Source of the DNA: a virus | Direction: 5' to 3' (one strand) | IMG/VR virus record: IMGVR_UViG_3300048011_000762 | Location: 1 to 22,341 of that record | DNA: 22,341 bases | Shown: positions 1 to 5,832 of the stretch, in pieces | How the letters are laid out: every line of letters begins with the position of its first letter | Numbering within the stretch: the stretch's first letter is position 1 | Position numbers and translations under genes: made by a program | The notes under the pieces: model-generated | What the model saw: the letters and a program-made list of their open reading frames with translations, nothing else | Told to the model about the DNA's origin: nothing | The model's database searches: none

Positions 1-70
1 ACATAATCTTTGTAGGATCTCCACGATATTTTTTAGGATGCTTTGGACGAAATTTACCTTTATAAGCCAT
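1..70 (-). CDS. gp4: Head-completion protein gp4 (N-terminal fragment)
   Basis: The complement of this segment opens with ATG at position 70 and reads 23 codons without a stop before leaving the left edge. The visible peptide begins MAYKGKFRPKHPKKYRGDPT, then K-I-M. A very basic start of this kind, with a KYRGDPT-like motif, is what I recall for the T4 gp4 (gp50/65) head-completion family of marine T4-like phages, where it precedes a nuclease-like core. gp4 finishes filled heads before tail joining. Only the N-terminus is visible, so no catalytic residue can be checked. An in-frame TGA lies 15 nt upstream and no ATG lies between, which fixes the start. No good Shine-Dalgarno sequence precedes it. 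It is the only leftward gene in the window and is divergent from gp48. The identification rests on a short pattern match. Confidence 0.6.
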   Translation of the reverse strand, partial: MAYKGKFRPKHPKKYRGDPTKIM

Positions 71-82
71 ATGGATATTTAG

Positions 83-1189
83 ATGTCAATATTTAAGAAA
101 CCAACAATAAACACTAGAGGGCAGCAAGTTACTGTATCAGGCACACTAGATGCGTCTGGTGGTACTGGAGCATATTCTTTATCTTCTGGCCCAAACGGGA
201 TTTCAGGCAGTTTAGATTTTAGAGAACTTCAAAATCGTGTCGTCAACAGAAACGTCACTAGAGGGCCTTTGGCAAAACTCTACAGGCCTCAGGGTGGCAA
301 AGTACATCACCCAATCATTTATCCTATGGACTTAGATGATGAACATTACATGATTTATAATGTTGTCGAAAGACGTAGACCAAGCCAAAAGAATGAAGGT
401 ACAACTCGCATTATTCGCAGTATCATACTGCCAGTTCCATCGAATCTTGGTGTAGAATATGCCGCAGGATATTCAAACGAATCTCTAGGGGCTTTAGGTG
501 CTATGGCTCAAGGCTCTATTGGTGGCGCAGAATTAAAAGGCGCTTTAGGAGATGCTGGAGAGGCAATTTCAAATTCTTTTGCGGCGGCAAAAAATGCCTT
601 TAAGAATGATACAAGTGACGCAGTTACAAAGGCGGCGGCTATTGGTGCTGCCGGAGCCGCTGTTACGGGTGCTATAGGTGGCGCAGGCTTACTCGGTGGT
701 GCATTGGCAGCCGGAGGTCTTGGAGGGGTTGCTACGGGTGTAGTTCAAAATGAAGGACTTGCTATCAATCCACACATGGCTGTAGTATTTCAAGGTGTAG
801 ATTTCAGAACACACCAATTTCAATATAAATTTATTGCCAAAAATCAGATGGAAAGTGATAGGCTAAAGGTGCTTATCAATGTAATGAAAAAGCACATGCT
901 TCCAGAATATGCATTTGGTACAGATAGAGCAGGACTTGCATTTAAGTATCCTGACGAATTTACAATCGAATTTGCAGACAAAATAAAGCCTTATTTATAT
1001 GATATCGGCACATCTGTTATGACAGGACTATCTGTCAACTATAATGGTGAAGGAGTGCCAACCTTCTATGAAACAACTGGTGCTCCCGTTTCTATTGATA
1101 TTACTATGTCCTTCCAAGAGACAAGAATCCTTGCTAGAAATGGATTTGATGAGATTGAGTATGAAACAGACACAGAAGGACAACTCTAA
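83..1189 (+). CDS. gp48: Baseplate tail-tube cap protein gp48
   Basis: The product is 368 aa, close to T4 gp48 (364 aa), which sits on top of the hub and starts tail-tube polymerisation together with gp54. The C-terminal half (about residues 228-355) is the most family-like part. It runs from NPHMAVVFQGVDFRTHQFQY through an FKYPDEFTIEF strand to VNYNGEGVPTFYETTGAPVS and SFQETRIL, a tube-protein-like beta fold shared by gp48 and gp54. The N-terminal 120 residues are polar and strand-rich. Residues 183-222 are an unusual Gly/Ala-rich hydrophobic stretch. The start is the first ATG after the divergent gp4 start, with a weak GGA 7 nt upstream. The stop overlaps the gp53 start by one base (TAATG). 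A gp54 assignment is the main alternative; the length and the adjacent gp53 favour gp48. Confidence 0.82.
   Translation: MSIFKKPTINTRGQQVTVSGTLDASGGTGAYSLSSGPNGISGSLDFRELQNRVVNRNVTRGPLAKLYRPQGGKVHHPIIYPMDLDDEHYMIYNVVERRRPSQKNEGTTRIIRSIILPVPSNLGVEYAAGYSNESLGALGAMAQGSIGGAELKGALGDAGEAISNSFAAAKNAFKNDTSDAVTKAAAIGAAGAAVTGAIGGAGLLGGALAAGGLGGVATGVVQNEGLAINPHMAVVFQGVDFRTHQFQYKFIAKNQMESDRLKVLINVMKKHMLPEYAFGTDRAGLAFKYPDEFTIEFADKIKPYLYDIGTSVMTGLSVNYNGEGVPTFYETTGAPVSIDITMSFQETRILARNGFDEIEYETDTEGQL
629..748 (+). other. Gly/Ala-rich hydrophobic segment inside gp48
   Basis: Codons 183-222 of the gp48 gene encode almost only Ala, Gly, Val, Leu and Ile with no charged residue, in a glycine-zipper-like pattern such as AGLLGGALAAGGLGGVATG. 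The segment is long enough to cross a membrane or to form a tightly packed helical hairpin. It divides the N-terminal half from the conserved C-terminal tube-like fold. I do not recall an equivalent in T4 gp48. Confidence 0.75.
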
Positions 1190-1761
1190 TGGCAGGATAT
1201 TTTTCATATTTTCCAGATACATTTCACGATCTACGAAACTCAGGTCGTAAGACACAAGTAACAAATATCCTTCGTAGATTTAAGGTAAAGGATGTTTTGC
1301 AAGATCGTGCAGATATTTTTTATGAGTATAGTATACAAGAGGGTGACAGACCGGACGTAATCGCTGAGAAGTTTTATGGCAATGCTAATTATGCATGGAT
1401 CGTATTACATTATAATGATATCATTGATCCATTTTTTGATTGGCCGCTATTTGGTAATGACTTTAGAAGATTCATTATTGATAAGTACGGCAGTCTGTCA
1501 GCCGCCCAATCTACAGTCAAGAATTACTATAAGATTATCAGAGAAGCTAGAGTACTCAATGATGGCACACGATTGGAAAAGGTAGAACTGGCTGTTGATC
1601 TGACTACATACAACTCACTTGCTGCCAACGTAAAAAGAAGTGAAAGTGCATACGATTGGGAAGTCGAAAGAAATGAAGAACGAAAACAAATTCGTTTGCT
1701 AGAGCCTAGATATGTCTCACAAGCAATTGATGAAGTAGAGACAATATTACAGGATACATAA
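1189..1761 (+). CDS. gp53: Baseplate wedge protein gp53
   Basis: The product is 190 aa; T4 gp53 is 196 aa. The N-terminus (GYFSYFPDTFHDL, then a VTNILRRFKVKDVL stretch) and a LysM-like segment at about residues 47-90 (YSIQEGDRPDVIAEKFYGNA followed by a YAWIVLHYNDIIDPFFDWPL stretch) are characteristic of the gp53 family. In T4, gp53 joins the inner wedge proteins gp6, gp7 and gp25 to the central hub and drives ring closure. The C-terminal third is charged and helical. The start overlaps the gp48 stop by one base and the next gene begins after a 1-nt gap, so translation is probably coupled. Nothing looks truncated. Confidence 0.92.
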   Translation: MAGYFSYFPDTFHDLRNSGRKTQVTNILRRFKVKDVLQDRADIFYEYSIQEGDRPDVIAEKFYGNANYAWIVLHYNDIIDPFFDWPLFGNDFRRFIIDKYGSLSAAQSTVKNYYKIIREARVLNDGTRLEKVELAVDLTTYNSLAANVKRSESAYDWEVERNEERKQIRLLEPRYVSQAIDEVETILQDT

Positions 1762-1762
1762 T

Positions 1763-3100
1763 ATGGCGAATGAGGGTTACAGAAACGCTGGTGATATTGA
1801 ACTAAAACAATTAACTCTGATTACAAGATCAGGACAGATGTTTGATATCACAGAACTTATGCTTGAGATGAGCATATTTCAAAACTTGTATGATAAGAAT
1901 CTTACATGCGAAATTGTTATGTCTGATGCTACAGGTTTGATTGATGCTATAAAGCCTGTTAATAATGAAGTTGGTGGCTTGGCTGGTTCAGAAGTAATTC
2001 TTTTGCAATATAGAACACCATCAGAAGGAAATAGTATCAAGAAGCATCTGTTTGTTGTGAACAGCATCGACAACAGAAAACGCATTGATGAAAAGATTGA
2101 AGCATTTATCATTGAGTGTGTATCATTAGAAACTTTCGCTACAGTCGATAAAAAGATTTCACGGAGTTATGGTGGTGATAAAGGCAATACAATCGAAAAA
2201 ATGATGACTAGTCTGATCAAAGAATTTTATCAGAGTGAGATAATCAAAAAGACTTATACAGATATAAGCCAAGTGAATTTTGCAATAAAGAAAAAAATAA
2301 CGGTTGATACCACAAAAGGTTTGCACAAGTTTATTATACCGAGAATGACAGTTAGTAGTGCTATTGAGTTTTTCAGAACCGAAGCGACAAGTGATAAACT
2401 TGGTTCTTATTTTGTGTTCTATGAAGATACGCATGGTTTCAACTTTAGAAATATTGCAAATCTAGTTGAACAAGATATCAAAGCAACGTATCAGTATGAG
2501 CCATCTAATTATCAAGAAGGTGGCAAAAAAGCAGACGCACCGTTTACAGATGCATTCAAGATTATTTCGTTTGAGATTCTAAGGGATGCAGACATGCTTG
2601 ATAATATGGTTAGTGGACTGTATGGCTCTAGAAGTATTTTGATTGATCCTCTACGAAAGAAGTCTATTGAGAGGACATACACTTATGCTAGTGTGCATAA
2701 TAAATTTAGTAAACTGCAAGAGTTTCATATACCAGGAAACTCAAGTAAAGATGCGGTGATTGATTTGACTACAACAAGATTTCAGCATGATCAAATGCCT
2801 GTGTTTAATGAAGAGGCTGTAAGACCTAAGTCATCTGAAAGAATGAAGGCATTTAAGAGGGGCTATCATCATCACCTCTACAACAAAACTCTTGAGGTTG
2901 CAGTACACGGCAACTCTGAATTAAATGTTGGTGATGTTGTGTTCTTGAGTATACCTGTGGCCACTACTACAGAAGATGGCCAGAGGGAAGATAAATATAT
3001 GACAGGTAAACATTTGATTACCTCGTTGAGACATAAATTCGATAAAGAAACATTTGTAACAGTGTTTGAATGCTGTAAAGACACAGGGTTTAAGAAATGA
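1763..3100 (+). CDS. Baseplate hub protein, gp27-like
   Basis: The 445-aa product has the layout of T4 gp27-type (phage Mu gp44 / P2 gpD fold) hub proteins. The N-terminal beta domain, from about residue 10, contains ELKQLTLITRSGQMFDITEL and then NLTCEIVMSDATGLIDAI. The middle is helical. A C-terminal beta domain carries LNVGDVVFLSIPV and KYMTGKHLITSLRHKF. The NLYDKNLTCEIVMSDATGL block, describing a local deflection from a sheet, is typical of marine T4-like hub proteins. gp27 forms the trimeric ring between the gp5 spike and the tail tube, and gp5 lies two genes downstream here. T4 gp27 is 391 aa, so this version is somewhat longer. It begins 1 nt after the gp53 stop and its stop overlaps the next start (ATGA). 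The fold-level call is firmer than the exact T4 number. Confidence 0.72.
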   Translation: MANEGYRNAGDIELKQLTLITRSGQMFDITELMLEMSIFQNLYDKNLTCEIVMSDATGLIDAIKPVNNEVGGLAGSEVILLQYRTPSEGNSIKKHLFVVNSIDNRKRIDEKIEAFIIECVSLETFATVDKKISRSYGGDKGNTIEKMMTSLIKEFYQSEIIKKTYTDISQVNFAIKKKITVDTTKGLHKFIIPRMTVSSAIEFFRTEATSDKLGSYFVFYEDTHGFNFRNIANLVEQDIKATYQYEPSNYQEGGKKADAPFTDAFKIISFEILRDADMLDNMVSGLYGSRSILIDPLRKKSIERTYTYASVHNKFSKLQEFHIPGNSSKDAVIDLTTTRFQHDQMPVFNEEAVRPKSSERMKAFKRGYHHHLYNKTLEVAVHGNSELNVGDVVFLSIPVATTTEDGQREDKYMTGKHLITSLRHKFDKETFVTVFECCKDTGFKK

Positions 3101-3972
3101 TACTAGGACTAAAAGAATATTTTACACAGAAGTTGTTTCAGCAACTAGATGAAAAACTCATCATGTACAATCAGGGCAAGAGATATGGTCAGATTGTTTT
3201 CTTGGCTGGTGGCGCTGGATCAGGCAAAGGCTTTGCTATCAGCAACTTTATGGAAGGCGACAAGTTTAAGATTCGTGATGTAGATGAATGGAAGAAAGCA
3301 TTTCAGAAGATTGACGAATTGAAGAAAAAGTATCCAGAGATTCGTGGTCTAGATTTGCGTAAGCCTAAAGATGTTTTCAAGTTGCATATGTTTGTAAAGA
3401 AGGCTGGTATTAAAGAGAACACACTAAAAGTAATGTTGGACGACTTAGTACGCTCAGGCGCCGCATCAAAGGGTACACTGCCAAATATCATCTTCGATAT
3501 TACACTAAAAGATATTAGTGATATCACAAGTGTTCTGCCGCAACTCAGATCCGCAGGCTATAAAGCAGAGAACATACATATTACATGGGTACTTACAAAC
3601 TATCATACGGCAGTAAAGAATAATGCTGGTCGTAGCAGGGTTGTACCAGGAGATATTCTGTTGAAGACGCATGAGGGCGCATCTGGAACAATGTCAGAGA
3701 TTATTAAAGGTAAGATGCCTAGAGGTGTCAATGGTGCTGTCAACGTGATTCTGAACAATAGAGAAAATACTATTCCATGGACAGACAAAGACGGAAAGCC
3801 AATTAAGACCTCAGCGGGCAATATTGTTGTGAAAGATTTCACATATATTAATTTGAAGAAAGAGGGCAAGCGTTTCAGAAGAGAAGCGTCTGTCCAACAG
3901 CAAATCTATCAGTGGATCAAGGACAATGTTCCTGAAACCGCATTACAGGCTATTGATGAACCAAAGGAGTAA
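3097..3972 (+). CDS. P-loop kinase, zeta-toxin/adenylate-kinase-like
   Basis: The 291-aa product is not a recognisable structural protein. After a strand (QIVFLA) it has a P-loop GGAGSGKG at residues 38-45, with K44 as the phosphate-binding lysine. The residue after the lysine is Gly, as in adenylate kinases, rather than Ser/Thr. A second strand NIIFDIT places D134 where Walker B or catalytic aspartates sit. It is followed by a GYKAENIHITWVLTNYHTAV stretch and an arginine-containing lid-like segment, GRSRVVPGDILLKTH (R179, R181). This order matches zeta-toxin/AAA_33-type small-molecule kinases. The substrate is unknown. The start overlaps the hub stop by 4 bases, so it is co-translated with baseplate genes. 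Possible roles are an assembly ATPase, a nucleotide or sugar kinase, or a toxin-like kinase; none can be chosen from sequence. Confidence 0.72.
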   Translation: MILGLKEYFTQKLFQQLDEKLIMYNQGKRYGQIVFLAGGAGSGKGFAISNFMEGDKFKIRDVDEWKKAFQKIDELKKKYPEIRGLDLRKPKDVFKLHMFVKKAGIKENTLKVMLDDLVRSGAASKGTLPNIIFDITLKDISDITSVLPQLRSAGYKAENIHITWVLTNYHTAVKNNAGRSRVVPGDILLKTHEGASGTMSEIIKGKMPRGVNGAVNVILNNRENTIPWTDKDGKPIKTSAGNIVVKDFTYINLKKEGKRFRREASVQQQIYQWIKDNVPETALQAIDEPKE

Positions 3973-3975
3973 ACA

Positions 3976-4230
3976 ATGCCACTACCAGGATCCCCTAGAA
4001 ATAAAAAATCAGAGGTTCTCCAAGAAATTGTAGAGCCAACACCAACACCAGTAGTTGAAGAAGCACCTGCACCTCAAGTACTACAAGAGATTGTAGAGCC
4101 TGATGTCCAGATCCCACTTGCGCCTGCTGTTAAAGAGGAAGTACATGATACAGTCACAACACTCCCTAAAAATAGAGTCACAAGAAAAGTCACAAAGTCA
4201 GGCCACAGATTCAACAAATCATCTGACTGA
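3976..4230 (+). CDS. Small Pro/Glu-rich protein of unknown function
   Basis: An 84-aa product begins 3 nt after the kinase stop. Residues 12-60 are rich in Pro, Glu and Val and contain the octapeptide VLQEIVEP twice (residues 14-21 and 35-42), separated by a PTPTPVVEEAPAP linker, so this part is probably extended and disordered. The C-terminal 25 residues are basic (NRVTRKVTKSGHRFNKSSD). No family is recognised. Just downstream of its TGA, two other reading frames stay open up to the gp5 start, so the annotated end may not be the functional one (see findings). Its place directly before gp5 suggests a role near the central spike or hub, but that is only inference. Confidence 0.55.
   Translation: MPLPGSPRNKKSEVLQEIVEPTPTPVVEEAPAPQVLQEIVEPDVQIPLAPAVKEEVHDTVTTLPKNRVTRKVTKSGHRFNKSSD
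4037..4101 (+). repeat. Second copy and linker of a 21-codon direct repeat
   Basis: The stretch around 4015-4038 (VLQEIVEP, residues 14-21) recurs at 4078-4101 (residues 35-42), exactly 21 codons apart. The DNA copies differ mainly at third codon positions, so selection seems to act on the protein. The marked span covers the linker and the second copy. Confidence 0.6.
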
Positions 4231-4339
4231 TTGGGTAGACGAAAAAGAAAAGCAAAAAGATACATTGAAAAACGGTCTTTTGAGTTTTTTAAAGTATGTA
4301 GAAAAGGTGGAAGATGAACAACTTCCTAGGCAGAAATGA
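4229..4339 (+). other. Open tail in shifted frame, possible frameshift extension
   Basis: If the ribosome skips one base at the TGA ending the small Pro/Glu-rich gene (4228-4230), it enters a frame open for 36 codons to a TGA at 4337-4339, overlapping the gp5 start by 26 nt. The peptide begins DWVDEKEKQKDTLKNGLLSF and continues LKYVEKVEDEQLPRQK; it is charged and amphipathic and looks like real protein. No ATG with a ribosome-binding site lies in this frame near its beginning. Alternatively, readthrough of TGA 4228 in the original frame gives a very basic 28-residue tail (GRRKRKAKRYIEKR...) ending at TGA 4315-4317, in an ATGA overlap with gp5. A plain untranslated gap is the null explanation. 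Confidence 0.35.
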
Positions 4340-5165
4340 TTTTACATGGTTTTTCGGTGTCGTGGAGGACCGTAACGACCCTGTACAACTCGGAAGAGTC
4401 CGTGTACGGTGTTATGGTTGGCACACCGATGATAAAGACCAGATACCTACTCGACACCTCCCATGGGCTCAAGTCGTTCAAGATGTCACATCTGCGGCTG
4501 TTAGCGGAAAGGGCACCTCGCCAACAGGATTAGTTGAGGGATCTTGGGTTATTGGATTCTTTGCAGATGGCGAACGGGCTCAAGAACCTATTATCATGGG
4601 AAGTCTAGCGGGTATACCAGAATCACTTGCTGATACGACAAAGGGATTCAATGATCCTAATGGCGTGTATCCTCTCTATAAAGATGAGAGTGATGTAAAT
4701 AGGTTAGCAAGAGGTACCAATACTATTACAAAGACGATTGATGGTACCAACTCTGAACCTTCTTCACCTTATGCTGCCCAGTATCCTAAAAATCATGTGA
4801 CTGAAACCGAGAGTGGTCATGTGGTTGAATTTGATGATACACCCAATGCAGAGCGTATTCATATCTATCACAAATCTGGAACTTTTGTTGAGATGCATCC
4901 AAATGGAGATGTAGTTACCCATCATCAAAATGGCTTTAGAACTGTGACTGGTAATGACAAACTGCATGTGACAGGTGATTTGAATATTGTTGCGGATGGT
5001 AACATTACAATAGATGGCAAAACTATCAATCTAAACAGTGGTACTCAGGGTGCTGCCAGAATAGGCGATACTGCTGATACTGGCGATGATCCACCAGGAA
5101 TATCAGGTGCAGACGGTAGTAATGTTATTGAGAATGGATCTAAGACGGTCTTTATTGGAGACTAA
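4314..5165 (+). CDS. gp5: Baseplate central spike gp5, lysozyme-less
   Basis: The 283-aa product has an N-terminal OB fold (residues 12-100: FFGVVEDRNDPVQLGRVRVR, LPWAQVV, GLVEGSWVIGFFADGE, PIIMGSLAG), the standard gp5/VgrG signature. A linker (101-158) leads to a triple-stranded beta-helix region (160-245: SGHVVEFDDTPNAERIHIYH, GTFVEMHPNGD, DLNIVADGNITIDGKTI) and a Gly/Asp-rich tip. T4 gp5 (575 aa) carries a lysozyme domain between OB fold and helix; here the linker is too short for one and shows no lysozyme motif. The protein should form the trimeric membrane-piercing needle under the gp27-like hub. Translation likely starts at this ATG, preceded by AAAGGTGG at 4303-4310. A hairpin terminator follows the stop. 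Confidence 0.88.
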   Translation: MNNFLGRNDFTWFFGVVEDRNDPVQLGRVRVRCYGWHTDDKDQIPTRHLPWAQVVQDVTSAAVSGKGTSPTGLVEGSWVIGFFADGERAQEPIIMGSLAGIPESLADTTKGFNDPNGVYPLYKDESDVNRLARGTNTITKTIDGTNSEPSSPYAAQYPKNHVTETESGHVVEFDDTPNAERIHIYHKSGTFVEMHPNGDVVTHHQNGFRTVTGNDKLHVTGDLNIVADGNITIDGKTINLNSGTQGAARIGDTADTGDDPPGISGADGSNVIENGSKTVFIGD

Positions 5166-5186
5166 ATAGTAGATACTAATAGTTTT

Positions 5187-5221
5187 GATAGAGTACAGAA
5201 TTTATTCTATCAGGTTTTTTT
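5187..5221 (+). terminator. Intrinsic terminator after gp5
   Basis: Bases 5187-5195 (GATAGAGTA) pair with 5203-5211 (TATTCTATC) in a 9-bp stem with one G-U pair and a 7-nt loop. Three bases (AGG) separate the stem from a run of seven T at 5215-5221. The stem is AT-rich and therefore weak, but its placement 22 nt after the gp5 stop and before an independent small gene fits a Rho-independent terminator. Confidence 0.55.
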
Positions 5222-5247
5222 AATTTGTCAAGAGAAAAGTGAAAAAA

Positions 5248-5415
5248 ATGCACGACAATCTAATAAATTTATTTGAAACTTACATCGTTGAAAGCGAGAA
5301 GTTTGAGAGTGGAAACAAAACTGCAGGTACAAGAGCGAGAAAAGCCCTTGCTGAAATTTCAAAACTCTGTAAAGACAGACGCAAAGAAATTCAAGATTCA
5401 AAGAATGCCTCATAA
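5248..5415 (+). CDS. Histone H1-like (Hc1-type) small DNA-binding protein
   Basis: A 55-aa reading frame fills most of the gap between gp5 and gp25. The peptide starts MHDNLINLFETYIVESEKFE; its core (residues 21-54) contains SGNKTAGTRARKALAEISKL and DRRKEIQDSKNA. The GNKxAGTRARKAL...L...RKEIQ..KNA pattern is the signature of short histone H1-like (Hc1-type) proteins known from Bacteroidetes and found as small genes in phages. Such proteins bind DNA through a Lys/Arg-rich helix. Here it could help condense phage DNA or modulate transcription. The start has only a weak purine-rich leader (AGAGAAAAGTGAAAAAA). It is preceded by a probable terminator and ends 18 nt before gp25, so its expression may be separate from the hub block. 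A Cys at residue 41 is unusual for a DNA-compacting peptide. Confidence 0.7.
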   Translation: MHDNLINLFETYIVESEKFESGNKTAGTRARKALAEISKLCKDRRKEIQDSKNAS

Positions 5416-5418
5416 ATA
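5411..5418 (+). promoter_or_regulatory. Possible late promoter before gp25 (CATAAATA)
   Basis: The octamer matches the NATAAATA form of T4-type late promoters at seven of eight TATAAATA positions. It overlaps the stop codon of the histone-like gene and lies 15 nt before the gp25 ATG, so the leader would be only about 8-10 nt. In DNA this AT-rich a few chance matches are expected, so the support is mostly its intergenic position. Confidence 0.3.
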
Positions 5419-5433
5419 GTAAAAGAGAATTAA

Positions 5434-5832
5434 ATGGCAGGCGCAAAAGAGAAAGTTGTCTTTAGTGATTTGGATAGTTTATTTGTTCCAAATCCTATCA
5501 CTAAGCAACTGGCACGAAAAACAAATAGAGAATCGGTAAAGCAGTCTGTAAAGAATCTTATTCTTACTGACTATTTTGAGCGTCCTTTTAAGTCTGACAT
5601 TGGTTGTTCTATTCGTTACTATCTGTTTGAATTGTGGTCACCCGCTCTCAAGCAAACAATGGAAAATGCAATTCGTGAAGTGATCGACAACTATGAGCCT
5701 AGGGCTGATGTTCTTGAAGTTCTTGTTGAAGATCGTTCCGATTTGAATGCATTGTCTATTACGGTTGCTTTCAGTGTTCGTAATGATGTAAACCCTGTTG
5801 TTCTAAATGTAATATTAGAGAGAGTTAGGTAA
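5434..5832 (+). CDS. gp25: Baseplate wedge protein gp25
   Basis: The product is 132 aa, exactly the length of T4 gp25. It has the family hallmarks: LILTDYFERPFKSDIGCSI (residues 42-60), where gp25-like proteins carry their R-P-F-x-x-x-x-G motif, and the conserved EPR motif at residues 88-90 (NYEPRADV), which in T4 packs against the core bundle made with gp6. gp25 nucleates sheath assembly at the baseplate; its homologues serve type VI secretion (TssE). The stop overlaps the gp6 start by one base (TAATG), matching the usual gp25-gp6 pairing. A weak AGAG motif precedes the ATG. Confidence 0.96.
   Translation: MAGAKEKVVFSDLDSLFVPNPITKQLARKTNRESVKQSVKNLILTDYFERPFKSDIGCSIRYYLFELWSPALKQTMENAIREVIDNYEPRADVLEVLVEDRSDLNALSITVAFSVRNDVNPVVLNVILERVR

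Noticed and set aside
1028-1264. Small open frames on both strands across the gp48/gp53 junction
   Set aside because: Both are fully explained by overlapping gp48 and gp53 coding and have no start signals.
2990-2997. GATAAATA inside the hub gene, about 100 nt before the kinase gene, as a late promoter
   Set aside because: It is inside coding sequence; in DNA this AT-rich several ATAAATA matches are expected by chance, and the kinase start overlaps the hub stop, so no separate promoter is needed.
4103-4339. A separate 78-aa gene starting at ATG 4103 in the shifted frame
   Set aside because: No ribosome-binding site precedes this ATG and its first 40 codons overlap the Pro/Glu-rich gene; only the part after 4229 looks protein-like, so a frameshift extension is the better reading.
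5161-5169. ACTAAATAG after gp5 as a late promoter for the histone-like gene
   Set aside because: It departs from NATAAATA, overlaps the gp5 stop codon and lies upstream of the probable terminator, so it would not efficiently drive the next gene.
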